A stretch of DNA of 8,461 bases from Chloroflexota bacterium (GTDB taxonomy: Bacteria; Chloroflexota; Limnocylindria; Limnocylindrales; CSP1-4). Each line of letters starts with the position of its first letter. Position 1 is the first letter of the stretch. The notes beneath the pieces are model-generated. The model did not search any database, was not told the origin of the DNA, and saw only the letters and a program-made list of their open reading frames with translations. A program made the position numbers and the translations under genes. The DNA is taken from positions 1 to 8,461 of the forward strand of contig JAJYGK010000198.1 in assembly GCA_021790715.1 (NCBI GenBank), in the 5' to 3' direction. Of the stretch, positions 1-5,754 are shown piece after piece.

Positions 1-735
1 CCGATCTTCCGTGACCGGGATGTTCTTCATGTAGTGCTCGGGCATGAAGGCCGCCGTGAGCCAGCTGAGCCACCCGCCGTAGAGCTGCTTGAAGTGGATG
101 GTCGCGGTGAGGCCGTCAGACGAGACGTTGAACGAGTCGATGAGCGGCCACGCAGTGCCCGGACCGCACGAGGTGCAGCCGGACTGGTTCGGGTCGTTGG
201 CCCACTGCCAGGTGTACTTCAGGTCGTTCATGGTGAGGGGCTGCCCGTCGGACCACTTCAGGTTCGGCTTGAGGTGCAGCGTCATCGTGAACGTGTTGCC
301 GTTGATGACGATCCCGCCGTTCTGGGTGGTCGGCAGGGGTGCGGCGCACAGGTCGGGGATGTACTTGCCGTCGGCGCTGATCGTGGCGCAGCCGCGCAGG
401 ACGGGAAGGCTGGCCTCGATGTCCGCCTCGGACGTCGTGTAGTACGGGTTCAGCTGGCTCGCGGCCTGCCACTCGCCCATGACGAGCGTGCCGCCGGGCT
501 GACCGGGACCGGGGTTGTACTTGGTCCCGAACACCTGCGCATCGACGCCGGTGAGCGGGGTGCTGCTCGCGGCCGGTGCGGTCGACGCGGCGGCCGACGC
601 CGCCGCGGACGCCGGCGCGGTCGTCGCGGCCGGTGCCGACGATGCCGGCGCCGGTGTGGCCGACGAACCGCTGCAGGCCCCGAACAGGATGCCTGCGACG
701 GCCACGACGGCCATCACATGACCTCTGGTTGACAC
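1..735 (-). CDS. ABC transporter solute-binding lipoprotein, family 5 (peptide/nickel type), C-terminus cut by window edge
   Basis: Likely the extracellular, lipid-anchored receptor of an ABC importer for oligopeptides or similar solutes. The 245 residues present begin with a short signal peptide (residues 1-20) ending ILFGAC, so Cys21 would be the lipidated residue; Phe rather than Leu at -3 makes this a slightly atypical lipobox. Residues 22-60 are a low-complexity Ala/Ser/Pro/Thr linker. From about residue 80 (GGTLVMGEW) the sequence matches the start of family 5 binding proteins, including LKPNLKWSDGQPLTMNDLKY near residues 150-170, a family hallmark. I chose the GTG at 735 because AGGAGGAG lies 7 bases upstream and the start supplies the Arg/His n-region; an in-frame ATG at 714 would leave only 13 residues before the Cys. 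No permease or ATPase is visible, so the substrate is unknown. It lies 138 bases after the anti-sigma gene. The family is confident; the exact substrate is not. Confidence 0.88.
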   Translation of the reverse strand, partial: MSTRGHVMAVVAVAGILFGACSGSSATPAPASSAPAATTAPASAAASAAASTAPAASSTPLTGVDAQVFGTKYNPGPGQPGGTLVMGEWQAASQLNPYYTTSEADIEASLPVLRGCATISADGKYIPDLCAAPLPTTQNGGIVINGNTFTMTLHLKPNLKWSDGQPLTMNDLKYTWQWANDPNQSGCTSCGPGTAWPLIDSFNVSSDGLTATIHFKQLYGGWLSWLTAAFMPEHYMKNIPVTEDR

Positions 736-742
736 TCGGCTT

Positions 743-750
743 CTCCTCCT
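743..750 (-). promoter_or_regulatory. Ribosome binding site of the solute-binding lipoprotein gene
   Basis: AGGAGGAG on the minus strand, 7 bases before the GTG at 735. It decides the start of the lipoprotein in favour of this GTG over the in-frame GTG at 717 or ATG at 714. Confidence 0.8.
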
Positions 751-776
751 CTGCCGCGCCCTGGGACACGAGACGC

Positions 777-814
777 TCGCCCGGCCGCACGGTCGCGGCT
801 CTGCTGCCGGGCGA
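777..814 (-). other. Inverted repeat (hairpin) in the leader of the solute-binding protein gene
   Basis: A perfect 9-bp inverted repeat, arms at 777-785 and 806-814 with a 20-base loop, lies in the 138-base gap between the anti-sigma stop and the lipoprotein start. No T-run follows it on the minus strand, so it is not a classical intrinsic terminator. It could be a weak terminator for the sigma/anti-sigma message or a structure in the lipoprotein leader. I see no clear promoter in the rest of the gap. Confidence 0.4.
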
Positions 815-873
815 TCAGCGGTGGACGTCACGGGCTCCGCACTGCGCAGATCCGTCCGCTCACCGGTGTCTCA

Positions 874-1533
874 TCATTGGGGGATCACCGCCGGCATCGG
901 CGGCACCGCGACGCCCGGCAGGAACGCCGATCCGTCCGGTTCGATGCCGTCCGGCAGCGGCCCGCGGGGGACGACCTCGACGGCCTGCGCCGCCGGGTCA
1001 GCCTGCGCCCCGTCCCCGATGTCGAAGGCCCGCTGGAGCGCGGCCGCGTGGGTGACCGCGACGGGCACCGCGACCGTCGCCGCGTCCCGCGTCGCGGCAT
1101 CCACGGCCCCGGCCGCCGACGTGCCCAGGTCCCGCACGAGGGCCGGCGCCACGAGCAGCGCGGCCAGGATCGGCACGACCACCAGGCCCGCCACGCGCAG
1201 GCGGAGCGCGCCCCGCGGCCGCGGGGCGGCCAGCCGGCGCGAGAGCCGTCGCCATCCGCCGGGGGGCGGCTCGAGGCGGTTCACGGTTCCCCCCAGGCGC
1301 TGCAGGCCGGCCACCACGAGGAGCAGGTCGGCGATCTCGTGCTGGCACTCCGCGCACGCCCAGAGGTGGTCGAGCGCCGCCGTGGTGGCGGCGTCGTCCG
1401 CCTGTGTGCCGCCGAGCGCCCGCTCGTCCACCAGCTCGGCCAGGCGCGGCCGATGGATGGCGCACTCGTCGGCGGGGTCTCCGCCGGCCCTCCGGCCGAG
1501 GATGAAGCGGGCGAGATCGGGCCAGCCGGTCAT
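874..1533 (-). CDS. Anti-sigma factor with zinc-finger (ZAS-type) motif and one membrane segment
   Basis: A 219-residue membrane protein that probably holds the neighbouring ECF sigma factor inactive until a signal arrives. The cytoplasmic N-terminal part carries His56-x3-Cys60-x2-Cys63 (HLWACAEC), the core of the zinc-binding anti-sigma motif. A basic stretch (about residues 95-112) precedes one hydrophobic segment, about 113-133 (AGLVVVPILAALLVAPALV). The remaining 86 residues would lie outside the membrane; they are rich in Ala, Val and Pro, and I recognise no domain in them. Its ATG overlaps the TGA of the sigma gene by 4 bases (ATGA) with only a weak ribosome site, so translation is probably coupled to the sigma factor, as is common for such pairs. 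Family assignment rests on motif, topology and position together. Confidence 0.85.
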   Translation of the reverse strand: MTGWPDLARFILGRRAGGDPADECAIHRPRLAELVDERALGGTQADDAATTAALDHLWACAECQHEIADLLLVVAGLQRLGGTVNRLEPPPGGWRRLSRRLAAPRPRGALRLRVAGLVVVPILAALLVAPALVRDLGTSAAGAVDAATRDAATVAVPVAVTHAAALQRAFDIGDGAQADPAAQAVEVVPRGPLPDGIEPDGSAFLPGVAVPPMPAVIPQ

Positions 1534-2150
1534 CCGATGGACTCGCCCATCTCGCCCAGGTCCGGTGCCGCGAGCGGCTGGGTGCCCGGCTGCGCGGTCT
1601 CGAAGTCGCGCCGGAGATCGTCGCGCAGCAGCCGCAGCGCGTTGTGCAACCGGCTCTTGACCGTCCCGACCGGGCACTCCAGCGTCTCCGCGATCTCCGC
1701 GAGCGACGCGTCGTGGACGAACCGCAGCACGACGACGGCGCGCATCTGGGCCGGGAGTCGTTCGATGCCTCGGGCGAGGGCGGCCGTCGTCTCGCGCCGC
1801 TCCGCGGCCGCCTCCGGCACGGTGGCCGCCTCGTCGGGCCACGCCGCGACCTCGGGCAGCGCCTCGATGCCCAGGCGACGGCGCCGGAGGTGGTTGAGCG
1901 AGAGGTTGACGGCGATGCGCTGCAGCCAGGGCACCGGGGAGCGCGCAGGGTCGAGCCGCTCCCGCGCGGCATGTGCGCGCAGGAACGTGTCGGTGACGAC
2001 TTCCTCGGCCGTCATCTCGTCGCGCACCAAGGCCAGCGCGGTGCGGTAGACGACTGCCTCGTGCCGGCGATAGAAGGCCTCGAACGCCTTCTGGTCGCCG
2101 CCCCGAACTTCGTTGACGAACAGCGCGTCATCCGGCCCGGGATCGGCCAC
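1530..2150 (-). CDS. RNA polymerase sigma factor, ECF subfamily
   Basis: A 206-residue ECF (group 4) sigma factor, which directs RNA polymerase to a small set of promoters in response to an outside signal. Region 2 spans about residues 22-92, including AEEVVTDTFLRAH and PWLQRIAVNLSLNHLRRRR, the core-binding and -10-recognising part. A 30-residue acidic/Ala linker follows. Region 4 spans about 122-178, with IERLPAQMRAVVVLRFVHD and the helix-turn-helix ASLAEIAETLECPVGTVKSR that reads the -35 element. A short tail of about 28 residues has no evident domain. The start is GTG with AGGAGG four bases upstream. An ATG four bases further upstream is in another frame and stops after eight codons. It forms an operon with the overlapping anti-sigma gene; a possible ECF-type promoter lies 40-70 bases upstream. 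The ECF subgroup was not determined. Confidence 0.95.
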   Translation of the reverse strand: MADPGPDDALFVNEVRGGDQKAFEAFYRRHEAVVYRTALALVRDEMTAEEVVTDTFLRAHAARERLDPARSPVPWLQRIAVNLSLNHLRRRRLGIEALPEVAAWPDEAATVPEAAAERRETTAALARGIERLPAQMRAVVVLRFVHDASLAEIAETLECPVGTVKSRLHNALRLLRDDLRRDFETAQPGTQPLAAPDLGEMGESIG

Positions 2151-2154
2151 TCAT

Positions 2155-2160
2155 CCTCCT
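2155..2160 (-). promoter_or_regulatory. Ribosome binding site of the ECF sigma gene
   Basis: AGGAGG on the minus strand, four bases before the GTG at 2150. It supports that GTG as the start rather than the out-of-frame ATG at 2154. Confidence 0.75.
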
Positions 2161-2190
2161 CTGGTGCGTGGTCGCAGCTGCATATGTGAC

Positions 2191-2217
2191 TTACCACGCG
2201 GCGGGGCAAAAGGTTCA
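2191..2217 (-). promoter_or_regulatory. Possible ECF-type (autoregulatory) promoter of the sigma/anti-sigma operon
   Basis: On the minus strand TGAACC (2217-2212) followed by a TTTT run resembles the AAC-containing -35 element of many ECF promoters, and CGTGGTAA (2198-2191) or the GTAAGT just after it could be the -10. Taking GAACCT as the -35, the spacing is 14 bases to TGGTA or 16 to GTAAG, against about 16 for the well-known E. coli RpoE promoters. It sits about 40 bases upstream of the sigma start. Assignment is by eye only. Confidence 0.4.
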
Positions 2218-2233
2218 CGCGGAGGACGGATCC

Positions 2234-2250
2234 GTTCCGCTCCGCGGAAC
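2234..2250 (-). other. Short perfect hairpin upstream of the sigma promoter region
   Basis: A 7-bp inverted repeat with a 3-base loop (GTTCCGC, GGA, GCGGAAC), just upstream of the possible sigma promoter in the gap after gcvPB. It has no T-run. It could be a protein-binding palindrome or part of the transcript end of the gcv cluster. Confidence 0.35.
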
Positions 2251-2279
2251 AGCACCCCCGGAGGAGGGCGGCCGGGACT

Positions 2280-2315
2280 CCCCTTGCCGGGCGGCCAGGC
2301 GTCACCCGGGAGGGG
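2280..2315 (-). terminator. Possible hairpin terminator after gcvPB
   Basis: Starting 6 bases after the gcvPB stop codon, CCCCT (2284-2280 complement) and AGGGG plus CCGGG and CCCGG form a 5+5 bp stem around a 13-base loop, interrupted by a 2-by-1 internal loop. No T-run follows on the minus strand, so this would be an atypical terminator; position right after the last gene of the cluster is the main argument. Confidence 0.35.
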
Positions 2316-2321
2316 AAACGC

Positions 2322-3893
2322 TCAGTCGAGGCAGGGCATCTGTGCGCCGGTCATGGGGCGCCAGTGCAGGTCGGGCTGGCGCGCCGCCGTCGCCTCGTCG
2401 AGCCGCCGCACGGGGGCCGAGTGGGGCGCCGAGTGGAGCGCCTCGGGATCCTCGTGCGCCTCGGCCGCGATCGCCTCGAGCGCACCGGCGAAGTCGTCGA
2501 GCGTCTCCAGCGACTCGGTCTCGGTCGGCTCGATGAGGAGCGCCTCCTCCACGATGAGCGGGAAGTAGATCGTCGGCGGGTGGTGGCCGTGGTCGATGAG
2601 CCGCTTGGCGACGTCGAGCGTGCGGACCCCGGTCTCGCGCTTCAGGTTCGACGCCGAGGCGACGAACTCGTGCTTGCAGACGCGGTCGTAGGGGATCTCG
2701 TAGGTGCCCCGCAGCCGGTGTCGCAGGTAGTTCGCGGCCAGCACCGCGTCCTCGCTGACCTCCTCGAGGCCGGCCGCACCGTGCGCCAGCAGGTACGCGT
2801 ACGCGCGCACGAGCACGCCCGTGCTGCCCACGTGCGAGCGCACCCGGCCGATGCTGGTGGGACGCTCGCCCGGCCGCTCCAGGCGGAACGATCCATCCTG
2901 CTCGCGCAGGACCCGCGGCGAGGGCAGGAACGGCAGCAGCTTCTCGCCGACGGCGACCGGCCCGGCGCCGGGGCCTCCCCCGCCGTGCGGCGTCGAGAAC
3001 GTCTTGTGCACGTTGAAGTGCATGACGTCGAAGCCGGCGTCGCCGGGGCGGAACTTGCCGAGGACCGCGTTCATGTTCGCGCCGTCCATGTAGGCGAGCC
3101 CACCCGCCGCGTGGACCGCGTCGACGATCTCGCACACCTGGTCCTCGAAGAGGCCGAGCGTGGACGGGTTCGTCAGCATGATGGCCGCCGTGCGCGGCCC
3201 GAGGACCGCGCGGAGCGCGTCGAGGTCGACGCCGCCGCGGGCGTCGGACTTGACCGTGATCGTGCGGTACCCCGCCATCGACGCGGTCGCCGGGTTCGTG
3301 CCGTGCGAGGAGTCCGGGACGATGATCTCGCTGCGCGCGGAGTCGCCCCGGCTGCGGTGCCAGGCGCGGACCATGAGGATGCCGGTCAGCTCGCCCTGGG
3401 CGCCGGCCGCCGGCTGGAGCGTCACCGCGCGCATGCCGGAGACCTCGCAGAGCCAGCGCTCGAGGTCCCACAGCAGCTCGAGCGTGCCCTGCGCGAGCGC
3501 GTCGGGGGCGAGCGGGTGCAGGTCGGCGAAGCCCGCCAGCCGGGCCGCCCACTCGTTGATCTTGGGGTTCCACTTCATGGTGCAGGAACCCAGCGGGTAG
3601 AACCCGGTGTCGACCGCGTAGTTCAGGTGCGAGAGGTTGACGAAGTGGCGCACCGCGTCCGGCTCGGCGACCTCGGGCAGCGCGGGCGGCAGCGAGCGAA
3701 GCTGCTCGGCCGGGATCCCGTCGAGCGCACCCGCCGGCGGGTGGGGCACCCGGGCCGTGCGCCGCCCCGGGCGCGACAGCTCGTCGAGGGTCGGCTGGAG
3801 CGCCGCCCCGACCGCGGGGCAGAGGGCATCCGCCGCGCCGAAGGGTGCCCCGGGGGCATCACCGGGCGCCACGACGTCGATGTGCTCGCTCAT
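2322..3893 (-). CDS. gcvPB: Glycine dehydrogenase (decarboxylating) subunit 2, P-protein PLP-binding half
   Basis: C-terminal half of the split P-protein, which decarboxylates glycine and passes the aminomethyl group to the lipoyl arm of GcvH. Pyridoxal phosphate should be bound by Lys297 in NVHKTFSTPHGGGGPGAGPV (residues 294-313), the family signature. Other conserved blocks are HLNYAVDTGFYPLGSCTMKWNP (89-110), QPAAGAQGELTGILM (160-174), DSSHGTNPATA (194-204) and YMDGANMNAVLGK (268-280). At 523 residues it is somewhat longer than the roughly 475-490 usual for the family, owing to an N-terminal extension and about 12 extra residues after the usual C-terminal Trp (511). The ATG overlaps the gcvPA stop by 4 bases and is preceded by GGAGGT at a 6-base spacing. 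It forms an alpha2-beta2-type complex with GcvPA. A longer reading frame continues upstream through gcvPA and gcvH in the same phase but is a shadow. Confidence 0.97.
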   Translation of the reverse strand: MSEHIDVVAPGDAPGAPFGAADALCPAVGAALQPTLDELSRPGRRTARVPHPPAGALDGIPAEQLRSLPPALPEVAEPDAVRHFVNLSHLNYAVDTGFYPLGSCTMKWNPKINEWAARLAGFADLHPLAPDALAQGTLELLWDLERWLCEVSGMRAVTLQPAAGAQGELTGILMVRAWHRSRGDSARSEIIVPDSSHGTNPATASMAGYRTITVKSDARGGVDLDALRAVLGPRTAAIMLTNPSTLGLFEDQVCEIVDAVHAAGGLAYMDGANMNAVLGKFRPGDAGFDVMHFNVHKTFSTPHGGGGPGAGPVAVGEKLLPFLPSPRVLREQDGSFRLERPGERPTSIGRVRSHVGSTGVLVRAYAYLLAHGAAGLEEVSEDAVLAANYLRHRLRGTYEIPYDRVCKHEFVASASNLKRETGVRTLDVAKRLIDHGHHPPTIYFPLIVEEALLIEPTETESLETLDDFAGALEAIAAEAHEDPEALHSAPHSAPVRRLDEATAARQPDLHWRPMTGAQMPCLD

Positions 3894-5251
3894 GCCACCA
3901 CCTCCGTGCGCACATCGCGCAGGGCCGCCGCGAACGCCTCGATCTCGGCCGTCTGCGTCACCTCGGTGGCGCAGACGAGGAGCGCGTCGCGCAGGACCGG
4001 GTCGTCGGGGAACCACGTCGCCAGCGGCAGGCCCGCCAGGATCCCCCGCTCGAGGAGCGCGGCGTGGACGCGCGGGGCGTCCGACACGTGCACGGCGAAC
4101 TCGTTGAGGTACGGGCCGGCATGGACGCGCGGGGCACCCGCGGCGGCGAGCGCCCGTTCGAGCTCGCGCGCCCGGGCCGCGCCGAGAGCCGCCGCGTCGC
4201 GCAGCCCGTGCGGGCCGATCGTGGCCAGGTAGACCGTGGCGGCCAGGGCGCAGAGCGCCTGGTTCGTGCAGATGTTGCTGGCCGCACGCTCGCGCCGGAT
4301 GTCCTGCTCGCGCGCGCGGAGCGTCATGACGAAGGCGCGCCGCCCGTCGGCGTCCGTCGTGCGCCCGACGAGGCGGCCGGGCAGCTGGCGCATGAGCGCG
4401 CTCGTGGCGGCGAGGATGCCGAGGTAGGGGCCGCCGTAGCCGAGCGGCAGCCCCAGCGGCTGGCCCTCCCCCGCCGCGATGTCGGCGCCGTACGCGCCGG
4501 GCGGCGCGAGCACGGCCAGCGAGACCGGCTCGACCACCGCAACGAGGAGCGCGCCGGCGGCGTGGGCGAGCCGGGTGGCCTCGGCCATCGGCTCGAGGAT
4601 CCCGAACACGTTGGGCTGGGCCACCAGCACGCCCGCCACGGGCGCCGACGCATCGGCCAGCAGGCGCTCGAGGGCGGCGAGGTCGGTCGTGCCGTCCGCG
4701 CGCAGGGGGACGGTCTCGAGCGCGAAGCGGCTGCCGTCGAGGTACGTGCGCGTCGTGGCAAGGTACTCCGGGTGCACCCCGGCGCTCACCAGGATGCGTG
4801 CGCGGCCGGTGGCGCGCAGGCACATGAGGGCGGCCTCCGCGGTGGCCGTCGCGCCGTCGTAGTGGGAGGCCGAGACCGCGTCGAGCGCCGTCAGCTCGGC
4901 CAGCATCGACTGGTACTCGTAGATCGTCTGGAGCGTGCCCTGGCTGATCTCCGGCTGGTACGGCGTGTACGCGGTGTAGAACTCGCCGCGCGAGGCGATC
5001 TGGTCGACGGCGGCCGGCACGTAGTGGCGGTAGACGCCCGCGCCCAGGAAGCTGGCGAGGTCGATGCGGTTGCGCCCGGCGAGCGCGCGCAGGCGGAACG
5101 ACAGCTCGAGCTCGGTCAGGGGGCCGGGCAGGTCGAGGCCCGGCGCGCGCACGGCGAGCGGGATGTCCTCGAAGAGCTCGTCGATCGACGCGATCCCGAG
5201 CGCCGCGCGCATGCGCGCCCGGTCGTCCGGCGTGTGCGGCCCGTAGGGCAT
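3890..5251 (-). CDS. gcvPA: Glycine dehydrogenase (decarboxylating) subunit 1, P-protein N-terminal half
   Basis: N-terminal half of the split P-protein; it keeps the PLP-transferase fold but lacks the cofactor lysine and pairs with GcvPB to form the active enzyme. At 453 residues it is a normal length. Recognisable family blocks are FLGAGVYRHYVPAAVDQI (68-85), RGEFYTAYTPYQPEISQG (88-105), YDGATATAEA (131-140), GYGGPYLG (271-278) and REQDIRRERAASNICTNQAL (314-333). The ATG lies 3 bases after the gcvH stop, with GGAG inside the end of gcvH as the likely ribosome site. Its stop overlaps the gcvPB start (ATGA), so the two subunits are probably made in equal amounts. The split P-protein is typical of many Gram-positive, Thermus and Chloroflexota lineages, whereas proteobacteria such as E. 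coli use one fused GcvP. Confidence 0.97.
   Translation of the reverse strand: MPYGPHTPDDRARMRAALGIASIDELFEDIPLAVRAPGLDLPGPLTELELSFRLRALAGRNRIDLASFLGAGVYRHYVPAAVDQIASRGEFYTAYTPYQPEISQGTLQTIYEYQSMLAELTALDAVSASHYDGATATAEAALMCLRATGRARILVSAGVHPEYLATTRTYLDGSRFALETVPLRADGTTDLAALERLLADASAPVAGVLVAQPNVFGILEPMAEATRLAHAAGALLVAVVEPVSLAVLAPPGAYGADIAAGEGQPLGLPLGYGGPYLGILAATSALMRQLPGRLVGRTTDADGRRAFVMTLRAREQDIRRERAASNICTNQALCALAATVYLATIGPHGLRDAAALGAARARELERALAAAGAPRVHAGPYLNEFAVHVSDAPRVHAALLERGILAGLPLATWFPDDPVLRDALLVCATEVTQTAEIEAFAAALRDVRTEVVA
3900..3905 (-). promoter_or_regulatory. Ribosome binding site of gcvPB
   Basis: GGAGGT on the minus strand inside the last codons of gcvPA, 6 bases before the gcvPB ATG at 3893. 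It decides the gcvPB start and shows that the gene can be initiated directly and not only by coupling. Confidence 0.8.
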
Positions 5252-5254
5252 GGC

Positions 5255-5644
5255 TCAGGCTCCGATCAGGGCGCGGTACGCGGCAGCGTCCTTCAGGCCC
5301 TCGGCCGCCGCGGCCGGGTTCGCGAGCCGCACGCGCGCGATCCAGCCCTCGCCGTAGGGGTCGGAGTTGAGGAGCTCGGGCTTCCCGACGAGCGCCTCGT
5401 TGACCTCGATCACCTCGCCGTCGGCCGGCGCGAAGAGGTCGCTCACGGCCTTGACCGATTCGACGACCCCGAGCGTCTCGGCGCGCTGGAGCGCGCGGCC
5501 GATCGCCGGCAGCTCGACGAACACGACGTCGCCGAGCTCGTCGGCGGCGTACGCGGTGATCCCCATCGTCCCGGTGTCGCCCTCCACCCGCAGCCACTCG
5601 TGCTCGTCGGTGTAGAGGAGCCCGTCCCTCACGTCCACGTCCAT
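5255..5644 (-). CDS. gcvH: Glycine cleavage system H protein (lipoyl carrier)
   Basis: A 129-residue lipoyl-domain protein that carries the aminomethyl group from GcvP to GcvT and is then re-oxidised by dihydrolipoamide dehydrogenase. The lipoylated residue is Lys65 in GVVESVKAVSDLFAP (59-73). Other family blocks are YTDEHEWLR (11-19), LGDVVFVELP (37-46) and LLNSDPYGEGWI (91-102). Length matches E. coli GcvH. The start is uncertain: at the ATG (5644) the GGGGAG stretch touches the start codon, whereas the in-frame GTG at codon 3 (5638) has it at a 6-base spacing and would leave 8 residues before the conserved Tyr, also plausible. A 110-base repeat-rich spacer separates it from gcvT; gcvPA follows after 3 bases. 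Confidence 0.96.
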   Translation of the reverse strand: MDVDVRDGLLYTDEHEWLRVEGDTGTMGITAYAADELGDVVFVELPAIGRALQRAETLGVVESVKAVSDLFAPADGEVIEVNEALVGKPELLNSDPYGEGWIARVRLANPAAAAEGLKDAAAYRALIGA

Positions 5645-5754
5645 CTCCCCATCGGGTCTGTCTGTCCCGTCTGTCTGTCCCGTCTCGCGGCCCGTCGGCG
5701 TCGGCGCGCGGTCTCCCGCGCGGTCGTCCCGCGCCGGGGACCGCAGCCCCCTGG
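5645..5754 (-). repeat. Repeat-built spacer between gcvT and gcvH
   Basis: The only long gap inside the gcv cluster is made largely of short tandem duplications. On the plus strand: a 13-base unit (tctgtctgtcccg) twice exactly at 5657-5669 and 5670-5682; gtcggc twice at 5694-5699 and 5700-5705; and immediately after, gcgcggtctccc (5706-5717) followed by a near copy with one extra base (5718-5730). The last pair also reads as overlapping 6-bp hairpins of CCGCGC with GCGCGG. I see no promoter and no glycine-riboswitch consensus here. Replication slippage is the simplest origin. Confidence 0.8.

Noticed and set aside
116..790. A 224-codon minus-strand open frame over the start of the solute-binding gene
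   Set aside because: It is out of phase with the lipoprotein frame, which shows a ribosome site, signal peptide and clear family motifs; the 224-codon product is Arg/His-rich without motifs.
998..1972. A 324-codon and a 322-codon minus-strand frame overlapping the sigma/anti-sigma genes
   Set aside because: The 322-codon frame only contains the anti-sigma protein as its last 219 codons, and its upstream part is a shadow of the sigma gene. The 324-codon frame is wholly out of phase with both genes.
5657..5682. CRISPR-like or attachment-site repeat
   Set aside because: The 13-base units abut directly with no spacers, there are only two copies, and no cas, integrase or transposase gene is near. 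It is a simple tandem duplication.
5645..5754. Glycine riboswitch upstream of gcvH
   Set aside because: Some GGGAGACCG-like bases are present, but the conserved aptamer core and the tandem layout are not. The similarity comes from the GC-rich tandem repeats.
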